Assembly (NCBI RefSeq): GCF_016599855.1 | Contig: NZ_CP067041.1 | Coordinates: 6,974,501-7,038,500, forward strand | Source: Bradyrhizobium diazoefficiens | GTDB taxonomy: Bacteria > Pseudomonadota > Alphaproteobacteria > Rhizobiales > Xanthobacteraceae | DNA: 64,000 bases | Direction: 5' to 3' | Shown here: positions 7,705 to 15,567 of the stretch, one piece after another | How positions within the stretch are numbered: the first letter of the stretch is position 1 | How the letters are laid out: every line of letters begins with the position of its first letter | Position numbers and translations under genes: made by a program | Notes under the pieces: generated by a model | Told to the model about the DNA's origin: nothing | The model's input: only the letters and a program-made list of their open reading frames with translations | Database searches by the model: none

Positions 7705-8841
7705 TCACAACCCCATCTGCCTACTCGCCAGATCCTTCATGATCTCCTCGGTGCCGCCGCCGATGGCGTTGACCTTGACCTCGCGGTAGATGCGCTCGGC
7801 CTTGATGCCGCGCATGAAGCCGGCGCCGCCAAAGATCTGCACGGCTTCCGAGGCACAGACCGCCATGGTCTGCGTCGCCTGGTTCTTCATCATGCAGATT
7901 TCGGCGACCGGGCTCTCGCCCTGCTCCAGCCGCCAGGCCAGCAGCTCCAACATCGCCTGGGACGCCGCGACCTTCTGCGCCATGTCGACGATCTTGTGGC
8001 GGATCACCTGGTGCTGGGCGAGCCGCTTGCCGAAGGTCTTGCGCTCCTTGGCATAGGCGATGGCCTCATCGAGGCAGACGCGTGCAAAGGCTGTGCAGCC
8101 CGCGGCCATGCCCATGCGTTCGCTGTTGAAATTCTGCATGATGATCTTGAAGCCCTGGCCCTCCTCGCCGATCAGATTTTCGGCTGGCACGCGGCACGCG
8201 TCGAAATGCAGCGTCGCGGTGTCGGAGGCCCACCAGCCCATCTTCTTCAGCTTCGTGCGCGACAGGCCGGGCGTATCACCCTCGATCAGGAGCAGGCTGA
8301 CACCGCCGGCGCCCTCGCCGCCAGTACGCACCGCAACGGTCAGATAGTCGGCGCGCATCCCTGAGGTGATGAAGGTCTTCTCGCCGCTCACGACGTAGTG
8401 ATCGCCGTCGCGCCGCGCCCTGGTGCTGAGGTTTGCGACGTCTGAACCGCCGCCGGGCTCGGTGATGGCGAGCGCAGAGATCTTCTCGCCGGCCAGCACC
8501 TGCGGCAGCACGCGCGCCTTGACATCCGGCCGCGCGGCGCGTGCGATCGGCGGCGAACCGATCGTGTGGCTCATCAGGCTGGCGCTGACGCCGCCCGCGC
8601 CTGCCCGCGCCAATTCCTGGCTGGCGACGATCTTCATGAACTCGTCGGCGGCAATCCCGCCATATTCCTCGGGGAATCCAAGCCCCAGCAACCCGATCTC
8701 GGCGGCCTTGCGATAAAGCGCCCGGGGGAATTCGCCGGCTTCATCCCATTCATGGGCGAACGGGGTGATCTCCTTGTCGACGAAGCGGCGCATCACATCG
8801 CGAAAGGCGTCGTGCTCGGCGGTATAGAACGGGCTTTTCAT
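7705..8841 (-). CDS. Acyl-CoA dehydrogenase, isovaleryl/long-chain type by residue pattern
   Basis: A 378-residue FAD enzyme that introduces a 2,3 double bond in an acyl-CoA. Family motifs: ALAITEPGGGSDVA (about residue 125) and SGEKTFITSG for FAD and substrate binding, ERKTFGKRLAQHQ, and the C-terminal IFGGAGFMRG plus GGGTEEIMKDLASR. The Glu of the short-chain YEGT motif is replaced here (IGGGTEE), while a Glu occurs in helix G (NFNSERMGMA), the position used by isovaleryl-CoA and long-chain dehydrogenases. A branched or citronellyl-like substrate is therefore plausible. ATG 8841 is chosen because it begins the conserved first helix; the longer open frame upstream lacks family similarity. 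The divergent acyl-CoA ligase probably feeds it. Confidence 0.93.
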   Translation of the reverse strand: MKSPFYTAEHDAFRDVMRRFVDKEITPFAHEWDEAGEFPRALYRKAAEIGLLGLGFPEEYGGIAADEFMKIVASQELARAGAGGVSASLMSHTIGSPPIARAARPDVKARVLPQVLAGEKISALAITEPGGGSDVANLSTRARRDGDHYVVSGEKTFITSGMRADYLTVAVRTGGEGAGGVSLLLIEGDTPGLSRTKLKKMGWWASDTATLHFDACRVPAENLIGEEGQGFKIIMQNFNSERMGMAAGCTAFARVCLDEAIAYAKERKTFGKRLAQHQVIRHKIVDMAQKVAASQAMLELLAWRLEQGESPVAEICMMKNQATQTMAVCASEAVQIFGGAGFMRGIKAERIYREVKVNAIGGGTEEIMKDLASRQMGL

Positions 8842-9104
8842 TGGGCTTGCGCCTTCAACGGCTCTCTTCGCGTTCCACCATGGCTGGAACATCGGCGGCT
8901 CACTTGCGCGGAGTGGCTGGGGGAGCGGCACCGCCGGCCGGCCGTAACCTAGCAACTCAACGCAAGACGATTTTCGTCCCCCGCAGGCCAACTCCAAATC
9001 AAAAAAGACTGCTGCACAGAACTCCGGCTGGCCTCCCAGGGCCACGGCGGGCATGGTCCACAGCAATAAATTCGGGCGGCACAAGACCGCTGAAGGAGGG
9101 AGTG
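8842..9104. promoter_or_regulatory. Divergent promoter region between dehydrogenase and acyl-CoA ligase
   Basis: This 263-base gap lies between two genes that point away from each other, so it must hold both promoters. An imperfect palindrome at 8872-8890 has arms GTTCCA and TGGAAC around CCATGGC, in the leader of the dehydrogenase. It could be an operator, but I cannot tie it to a regulator. No clear consensus promoter hexamers were recognised. Confidence 0.4.
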
Positions 9105-10655
9105 TTGGCCGTTCGCTACTACGACTGGATCGCCCATCATGCCCGCCGCGCGCCTGACAAAGTTGCGGTCATCGACCTCGCGAGCGAACGCCGCTTCACT
9201 TATGCTGAGTTCGATTCCCGCATCTCGCGGCTCGCCTCGTTCTTCCGCCACGTGCTAAAGGTCTCGCCCGGCGACCGCGTCGCGGTGCTGGCGCTGAACA
9301 CCACCGATACACTGGAGGTGCAGTTCGCCTGCGGACGGCTCGGTGCCGTCTTCGTGCCGCTGAACACCCGTCTCACCGTTCCCGAACTTCAATTCATCAC
9401 TGGCGATTGCGCGCCGAAGGTGATGATCCACGATGTTGATATGGCCGAGACGGCGCTCGCCGTCGCAAAACTCTGCAACGTCGCGACCAGCTTGATGCTC
9501 GGCGCCGCCGGCACCTATGAGGCCGGCATCGCGTGTGCCAAGCCGCTCGACCGCGCCGAGGCGGTAACCCTCGATGACGTCTCGACCATCATGTACACGT
9601 CGGGCACTACGGGCCATCCGAAGGGCGCCACCATCACCCATGGCATGACCTTCTGGAATTGCGTCAATCTCGGCGGCCCCGCCAGCATCGGGCCCTCTTC
9701 GGTACTGCTCACCGTGCTGCCGCTGTTCCACACCGGCGGACTGAATTGCTACACCAATCCCGTGCTGCATGCCGGCGGCACCGTAATGATCATGCGCGCT
9801 TTCGATCCCGGCGTGGCGCTCGGCCTGATCAACGATCCCGCGCGGGGCATCAACGTGTTCTTCGGCGTGCCCGCGATCTACCAGTTCATGGCGCAGCATC
9901 CCGCCTTCGCGGCAACCGATCTGAGCCGGCTGATCGTCTGCGGCGTCGGCGGCGCACCGATGCCGGTGCCGCTGCTAAAAGTGTGGGAGGCGCGCGGCGT
10001 CGCGCTTCAGCAGGGTTACGGCATGACCGAGACTTCGCCGGCCGTGCTCGTGCTGGACCGCGAGGACGCGGTACGGAAAGCGGGCTCCGCCGGCAAGCCT
10101 GTGCTGCATACGGAGGTGCGCATCGTGCGCCCCGACGGCAGCGATGCTGATGTCGGCGAACTCGGTGAGCTCTGGGTCAAGGGACCGAACATCACGCCTG
10201 GTTATTGGAACAGGCCGGAGGCGAACAAGACCTCGTTCACCGACAGCTGGCTTCACACGGGCGATGCCACGCGCGTCGACGAAGAAGGTTTCTACTACAT
10301 CGTCGACCGCTGGAAGGACATGTACATTTCCGGGGGCGAGAACGTCTATCCGGCCGAGGTCGAGAACGTGCTGCATCAGCTTAGCGCGATCGCGGAAGCC
10401 GCCGTGATCGGCATTCCCGATCCACAATGGGGCGAGGTCGGCCTTGCCATCGTTGCTGTCAAACAGGGGCAGCGGCTGACCGAACCCGATATCTTTGCGC
10501 ACTGCGCAGCCAATCTCGCGCGGTTCAAATGTCCGCGTCAGATCCACTTCGTCGAAGCGCTGCCGCGCAACGCCGCTGGCAAGATCCACAAGCCGACCTT
10601 GCGCAAGGAATTCTCTGTCGCTTCCGAAGTCGACAAGAAAGTCGCCAACGTCTGA
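9105..10655 (+). CDS. AMP-forming acyl-CoA ligase (fatty acid-CoA ligase family)
   Basis: An ANL-superfamily adenylating enzyme of 516 residues that activates a carboxylic acid with ATP and joins it to CoA. Motifs in order: P-loop-like YTSGTTGHPKG (about residue 165), QGYGMTET, the acid-binding WLHTGD, VDRWKDMYISGGENVYPAE hinge region and the C-terminal catalytic Lys in PRNAAGKIHK. The start is set by the ribosome binding site AGGAGG at 9094-9099, which leaves 5 bases to TTG 9105 but only 2 to GTG 9102; the longer open frame from 8841 overlaps the opposite gene's start and is unlikely. It probably supplies the acyl-CoA for the neighbouring dehydrogenase and carboxylase. Confidence 0.92.
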   Translation: MAVRYYDWIAHHARRAPDKVAVIDLASERRFTYAEFDSRISRLASFFRHVLKVSPGDRVAVLALNTTDTLEVQFACGRLGAVFVPLNTRLTVPELQFITGDCAPKVMIHDVDMAETALAVAKLCNVATSLMLGAAGTYEAGIACAKPLDRAEAVTLDDVSTIMYTSGTTGHPKGATITHGMTFWNCVNLGGPASIGPSSVLLTVLPLFHTGGLNCYTNPVLHAGGTVMIMRAFDPGVALGLINDPARGINVFFGVPAIYQFMAQHPAFAATDLSRLIVCGVGGAPMPVPLLKVWEARGVALQQGYGMTETSPAVLVLDREDAVRKAGSAGKPVLHTEVRIVRPDGSDADVGELGELWVKGPNITPGYWNRPEANKTSFTDSWLHTGDATRVDEEGFYYIVDRWKDMYISGGENVYPAEVENVLHQLSAIAEAAVIGIPDPQWGEVGLAIVAVKQGQRLTEPDIFAHCAANLARFKCPRQIHFVEALPRNAAGKIHKPTLRKEFSVASEVDKKVANV

Positions 10656-10737
10656 TCAAAGGCTCCCTCTCGCCGGGTACTTTTACGATGTGGCGGTTCA
10701 AGAGAACGGCCGCTATTATTTGCACCAACCAATCGAA

Positions 10738-11506
10738 TTATCCCGGCAAAAAGAGCGCAAACGATTCGTCGACCGTGCGGCGGAGGTGATCGCGATAGAG
10801 TGCATGATTGGCGTCACCCGGCGCGACCCGACCTAGCGACGGCACAGCAACATTCTTGAAGGGCACGTAAGCGATTGGTGCCGCAACCGGTGTCAGTTGC
10901 GAGCCGGCGCCGGCGCGCAGCGTCGAGATGATGCCATACATCGTACCAGACACGGTCGGCCGCGATACCGTGATGACGCGATGCTGGCCATGCTTGTTGA
11001 TGACGAGATAGATGAACCCGGACTGGTGCGGCACTGCGACGGCCCCGGCGTGCTCATAGGCCGCATCGGTGCGCTCGCCCTGGCGGAAGACCAGCGAGGA
11101 GACTTTTGGCTCCCAGACAATCTCGGTGCGGTAGGCGAAGATCGCGTCCTTGTCGCCAAAGGACGGCCGCAGCGTGATGTAGACGTCCTCGATCCAGGTC
11201 ACCGCGCGATGCGAATAGGAGCCGAGGCTGTCGGGCGCGACATCGTTCCCGGCCGCGGGCGCCGCCACAACCGTGCTCTTGCGCAAGGACACGCCCAGGG
11301 CCTGCTCCAGCCGGACCGTAGTCGCCAGCGTGAACGGGCGGCGGCCGCCGAGTGCCTTCCAGCGTCGACAGGCTGAGCTTGGCCTGCTCGGCCAGCGCCT
11401 GCCGCGAGATCCGGCGCCTGGCGATCTCCTCGCGGATCGTCTCGGCGACCTCGCGGCTCTGCTCGTCCGAAAGCTGCCCGTCAGAGAGCTTGTCTTGCGT
11501 CTGCAT
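10738..11506 (-). pseudogene. XRE-type HTH regulator with C-terminal sensor domain, frameshifted
   Basis: The first frame (start 11506) encodes a Cro/C1-type helix-turn-helix, residues about 20-52: REEIARRRISRQALAEQAKL then SLSTLE. From about 11356 the sense continues in another frame as a completed HTH (GGRRPFTLATTVRLEQALGV) and a domain of about 180 residues rich in beta structure, ending FALFLPG at 10738. The frame change equals a 2-base loss (or 1-base gain) in a GA-rich stretch on the minus strand (GGAAGGC). No stop interrupts either part, so either the gene is recently inactivated or the base call is wrong. The part starting at GTG 11292 alone would lack the HTH. The ligand of the C-terminal domain is unknown. 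Confidence 0.75.
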
Positions 11507-11692
11507 CGTTAACCCTGCTCCACGGCCGCCAGTCTAGCAGGACGGACAAGTCAGCACAAAACCGGACATGGCCGCCAAAGCGGCAGCCCGCTCGGGCCAA
11601 CCGCGGCGGAACATTGCCGATCATTCTGGTCGCGAAATCAGGCGCCCCGACCGATGCTCGGCATCGTCAAACACCCTTCGGGAGCAGGCCAA

Positions 11693-13953
11693 ATGAGCAA
11701 TTACGACGTGGTCGACAGCAATGAGCACCCTTGGCTCGGCAGGCTGGTCAAAGTCGGACTGTTCCTTCTGGCGCAGGGCGTTGCTGTGCTCCTGGTCAGC
11801 TTCGTGGCCCTGCTGGTGAGCTTCGCGCCGGGCTGGACGGCGACGGCGGAGCAAGCAAGCCTGCTGCAGCCCGGCGATTCCAAGTCCGGCACCCTCCTCC
11901 TGAAGGAGGACGGCGCTTATACCGAAGCCATCCGTCTCGGGATCGATGTCGACGTCACTGTATCGGGTCCGACGCTGCGAGCGCGCGTCACGCAGATCTT
12001 CCGCAACCCAACCAAGGATTGGGTCGAGGCGACTTATATCTATCCGTTGGCGAGCGACGGCGCCGTCGACACGCTGAAGATGGTGGTCGGCGACCGTGTC
12101 ATCGTTGGCGATATCAAGGAGCGTCAGCAGGCGCGCGTGATCTACGAGCAGGCACGCCGCTCCGGACAGAGGGCCGCGCTCACCGAGCAGGAGCGGCCCA
12201 ACATCTTCACCAACTCGGTCGCCGATATCGGTCCAGGCGAAACCGTGCTGGTGCAGATCGAATATCAGGAGCCGGTGCATCAGTCCGGCAACGAATATTC
12301 GCTGCGCGTGCCGCTCGTGATCGGGCCACGCTACAATCCGGCGCCGATCGTGCAGAGCGTCGACTTCCGCAAGGACGGCTCCGGCTGGGGCACGACCAAT
12401 TCAGACCCGGTGCGAGACCGCGACCGCATCTCGCCGCCTGTGCTCGATCCCGCCAAGGATGCACCGGTCAATCCGACCAGCATCACGATGCATCTGAAAG
12501 CCGGCTTTGCGCTCGGCGAGCTCAAGAGCCACTATCACAACGTCAAGTCGAGAGCCCGGACAACACGACGTGCGTCGCGACGCTTGCCGACGGCAGCGTG
12601 CCGGCTGACCGCGATTTCGAGCTGAGCTGGAAACCGGTCACCGAGAAAGCGCCGTCGGTCGGCCTGTTCCGCGAACATGTCGGCGATGCCGATTACCTGC
12701 TCGCCTTCGTCACGCCGCCGGCCGCCGAACAGGCGATGCAGAAGCCGCTGCCGCGCGAAGTGGTGTTCGTGATCGACAATTCCGGCTCGATGGGCGGCAC
12801 CTCGATCGAGCAGGCCAAGGCGAGCCTGCTTTATGCCCTCGGCCGCCTCCAGCCGAACGACCGCTTCAACGTCATCCGTTTCGATGGCACCATGGACGTG
12901 CTGTTTCCCGCCTCGCTGCCGGCCGATGCCGCGCATGTCCGCGAGGCGACGTCGTTCGTCAGCGCATTGCAGGCGCGTGGCGGCACCGAGATGGTACCGG
13001 CGATGCGCGCGGCACTGACCGACAAACTTGCCGACACGACCATGGTTCGCCAGATCGTGTTCCTGACCGACGGCGCGATCGGCAACGAGCAGCAATTGTT
13101 CGAGACGATCACCGCGATGCGTGGTCGCTCGCGGATCTTCATGGTCGGCATCGGCTCGGCGCCCAACACCTTCCTGATGACGCGCGCCTCCGAGCTCGGC
13201 CGCGGCGCCTTCACCCATATCAGCTCGGTCGAGCAGGTGGAGGAGCGCATGCGCGGCCTGTTCACCAAGCTGGAGAATCCTGCCGTGACCGGCCTCACCG
13301 CCAAATTCTCCGAAGCCAAAGCCGACGTCACTCCCGCGATCATTCCCGACCTCTATCGGGACGAGCCGCTGGTGCTCGCGGCGAAACTCGACAAGCTCGC
13401 GGGCTCGCTGGAGATCAAGGGTCGTGTCGGAGATCGGCCCTGGTCGGTGACACTGCCGCTGCAAAACGCCGCCGAAGGCAAAGGCCTCTCCAAGCTGTGG
13501 GCTAGGCGCAAGATCGGCGATGCCGAGGTGGCGCGGACGCTCCGCGAGATGACGCCGGAGGAGACGGACAAGACGATCCTTGCGCTCGCGCTGGACCATC
13601 AGATCGTCACGCGGCTGACCAGCCTCGTCGCGGTCGACAAGACGCCGAGCCGTCCCGAAGGCCAGCCGCTCAAGCTCGGCGAGCTGCCGCTCAACCTGCC
13701 GGCGGGCTGGGATTTCGAGAAGGTGTTCGGCGAACGGCCGCAGCTGACGCCGGCACAGCTGCGCGAACGCCGCGCCGATGCCGGCCAGCCTGCGACAAGG
13801 CGGCCGGCACCTGTCGCACCCGATGCGATCCGTCTGCCCAAAACCGCGACCTCTTCCGAGCTGAAGATGATCGCAGGCCTGATCACGATCGTGCTCGCCA
13901 TGATCCTGTTCGTGTTCAACCGGCGTCAGACCTTGCTCACTGACGCCGCTTGA
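11693..13953 (+). pseudogene. VIT/vWA sortase-target protein (marine proteobacterial type), frameshifted
   Basis: An exported surface protein. The N part has a membrane-spanning signal anchor (about residues 20-45), then a VIT domain (RARVTQIFRNPTKDWVEATY, ERQQARVIYEQARRSGQ). The C part has a vWA domain with the metal-binding VIDNSGSM, GGTEM and LTDGAIGNE. It ends with the sortase signal LPKTAT, a hydrophobic segment and NRR. Sense moves from one frame to the -1 frame at about 12547 (AACGTCAAG then GTCGAGAGC sharing one G), as if one G of AAGGTC were lost. Downstream of that the frame is clean for 1.4 kb. The site is not a recognisable slippery sequence. The sortase gene follows directly. Start ATG 11693 has GGAGCAGG upstream. 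Family expectation: TIGR03788-like, paired with a class GN sortase. Confidence 0.82.
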
Positions 13954-13954
13954 G

Positions 13955-13980
13955 AGAGGAGCCCCCCGACTCCTCTTTTT
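13955..13980 (+). terminator. Rho-independent terminator after the VIT/vWA gene
   Basis: Perfect 7-bp stem AGAGGAG (13955-13961) with CTCCTCT (13970-13976), an 8-base C-rich loop and a run of five T. It starts one base after the stop codon. Confidence 0.7.
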
Positions 13981-13981
13981 G

Positions 13982-14030
13982 GCGCGCGCGGCTGCCCGTC
14001 TCGAAACCAACGGCCGCGCGCGCATTTTTT
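13982..14030 (+). terminator. Second hairpin with T-run directly before the sortase start
   Basis: Perfect 11-bp GC-only stem, GCGCGCGCGGC (13982-13992) with GCCGCGCGCGC (14013-14023), 20-base loop, then A and six T ending at 14030. The sortase ATG is only 10 bases further on and has no visible Shine-Dalgarno sequence. It may be a true terminator, an attenuator, or a regulatory leader structure. Confidence 0.6.
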
Positions 14031-14040
14031 GGTGCAACCC

Positions 14041-14613
14041 ATGCCTCGCCGCATCTCACCTCTGGTCCTGGCGCTTGTCGGCACGATCCTGTTCGGCGAC
14101 GGCGCCTACATCCATGCCAAGGCGTGGCTTGCGCAAGTGTTGCTGGAACGTGCGTTCGACAGAAGCATTGCGATCGGCCAAGCGGTCAAGCCATGGTCCT
14201 GGGCCGATACCTGGCCGGTGGTGCGGATCGAGATGAAGCGGATCGGGGCCAGCGCCATCGTGCTCTCCGGCACCAGCGGCCAGGCGCTCGCCTTCGGCCC
14301 CGGTCATCTCGACCAAACGGTTGAGGCCGGCGAGCGCGGCGTTGCAGTATATGCCGCTCATCGCGACACGCATTTCCGGTTCTTGCGAAATGTCGCCATC
14401 GGAGACGTCATCGAGATCACCCGCAGCGACGGCAAGCATTTTCGCTATCGCGCGGGCGCTGCGAGCGTGGTGCGTTTCGATGCATCGGGCATCGATCCCG
14501 CAGCGCAAGGTTACGAGCTCGTGCTATCGACGTGCTGGCCGTTCGACGCGATCACGCCCGGCGCCGAGCGCTACATCCTTCACGCCACCATGATCGGAAC
14601 CGACGGCGGATAG
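14041..14613 (+). CDS. Class GN (marine proteobacterial) sortase
   Basis: A membrane-anchored transpeptidase of 190 residues that cleaves LPxT-like signals. It has an N-terminal hydrophobic segment (about residues 5-25) and the catalytic triad His107 in AAHRDTHF, Cys165 in VLSTCWPF and Arg177 in GAERYIL. Its presumed and probably only local substrate is the preceding VIT/vWA protein with LPKTAT near its C-terminus. ATG 14041 is used; TTG 14029 and GTG 14032 are also in frame but lie in the T-run of a hairpin. No clear ribosome binding site is present. In this family enzyme and target usually form a dedicated pair; what the anchored protein does in Gram-negative cells is not known to me. Confidence 0.9.
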   Translation: MPRRISPLVLALVGTILFGDGAYIHAKAWLAQVLLERAFDRSIAIGQAVKPWSWADTWPVVRIEMKRIGASAIVLSGTSGQALAFGPGHLDQTVEAGERGVAVYAAHRDTHFRFLRNVAIGDVIEITRSDGKHFRYRAGAASVVRFDASGIDPAAQGYELVLSTCWPFDAITPGAERYILHATMIGTDGG

Positions 14614-14658
14614 GTTTGTCATCGGTCGCGTCCCGTGGGATGCTGAGCGGTCCGAACT

Positions 14659-15390
14659 ATGGCCGGTCCAGTCATGCACGCCCAGGTTCAGTACCTGCCG
14701 ATCACGCCGGGATTATTCTCGATCCTGGTGCTGTTGTTCGCGGGGCTGATCGTCCTGATCCAGCTCCGCATCCTGCGTTACGCCTATATGCGGCTCGGTG
14801 TCGGCCCGGGGGCCGCACTTCTGCTGCTGTTCGGCTCGTTGATCGGCAGCTATTTTAACATTCCGATCACGGTGCTGCCCGCCGAGACGGTGCGCTCGGG
14901 CGAGATCGTCGATTTCTTCGGGATGCGCTACGTAGTGCCACTGGTCACACAATGGCCCGGCACCGTGCTCGCGGTCAATGTCGGCGGCGCCGTCATCCCG
15001 ACGATGATGTCGACCTATCTCGTGCTACGTTACCGGCTCTGGCTGAAGGCGACTATCGCCGTTGTCGCGATTGCGATTCTCATGCACACGAGTGCGACGC
15101 CTGTGCAGGGAGTCGGGATCGCGGTGCCCGTGTTTGCCCCCATCGTGGCGACGGCGGTCCTGGCTTTCCTGTTGTCACGCGAATACGCCGCACCGCTCGC
15201 CTATATTGGCGGCTCGATGGGAACCCTGATCGGGGCCGACCTTCTCAACCTCGACAGGATCGGCGGCCTGGGAGCGCCTGTCGCGTCGATCGGCGGCGCC
15301 GGAACCTTCGACGGCATTTTTCTCACCGGCATCCTGGCCGTGCTGCTGGCCGGCCTCGCCTCGCCGTCTCGCCCCCGCGAGACTTGGTAA
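14659..15390 (+). CDS. DUF1614 integral membrane protein
   Basis: A 243-residue protein with about seven hydrophobic segments and little soluble sequence. Conserved-looking features are NIPITVLP, VNVGGAVIPTMMS, ATPVQGVGIAVP, GGSMGTLIGADLLNLDRI and GGAGTFDGIFLTG; the last two are the hallmark glycine-rich stretches of DUF1614. No biochemical function is established for the family, though the GG-rich loops suggest a channel or transporter. ATG 14659 is used; ATG 14674 is an alternative. It follows the sortase by 45 bases and may be co-transcribed, without implying a shared role. Confidence 0.85.
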   Translation: MAGPVMHAQVQYLPITPGLFSILVLLFAGLIVLIQLRILRYAYMRLGVGPGAALLLLFGSLIGSYFNIPITVLPAETVRSGEIVDFFGMRYVVPLVTQWPGTVLAVNVGGAVIPTMMSTYLVLRYRLWLKATIAVVAIAILMHTSATPVQGVGIAVPVFAPIVATAVLAFLLSREYAAPLAYIGGSMGTLIGADLLNLDRIGGLGAPVASIGGAGTFDGIFLTGILAVLLAGLASPSRPRETW

Positions 15391-15397
15391 CGCCTCT

Positions 15398-15420
15398 CGG
15401 CGGCCACCATCAGGCCGCCG
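15398..15420 (+). terminator. Hairpin after the DUF1614 gene
   Basis: Perfect 8-bp stem CGGCGGCC with GGCCGCCG and a 7-base loop, starting 8 bases after the stop. There is no T-run after it, so it is only a possible terminator or transcript-stabilising structure. Confidence 0.35.
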
Positions 15421-15567
15421 TGAATTGCGAATGTTCATGTTGCGCGCCCCCCTATTCCGCCAAACGGCAAACCGTGTGCAGTTGCCACCTGCGTCTACTC
15501 GCCATACAAAGTCGACGCGCCGCCGACAAAAACAACGCTAAAGAAACAAGAAGGTAAGGGTTACACC

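Noticed and set aside
12539..12560. Programmed -1 ribosomal frameshift in the VIT/vWA gene
   Set aside because: No X-XXY-YYZ slippery heptamer and no obvious downstream pseudoknot, so a mutation or base-call error is more likely.
12535..14037. 500-codon open frame on the minus strand
   Set aside because: It mirrors the vWA gene and has no recognisable domain; the plus strand has MIDAS motifs and a sorting signal.
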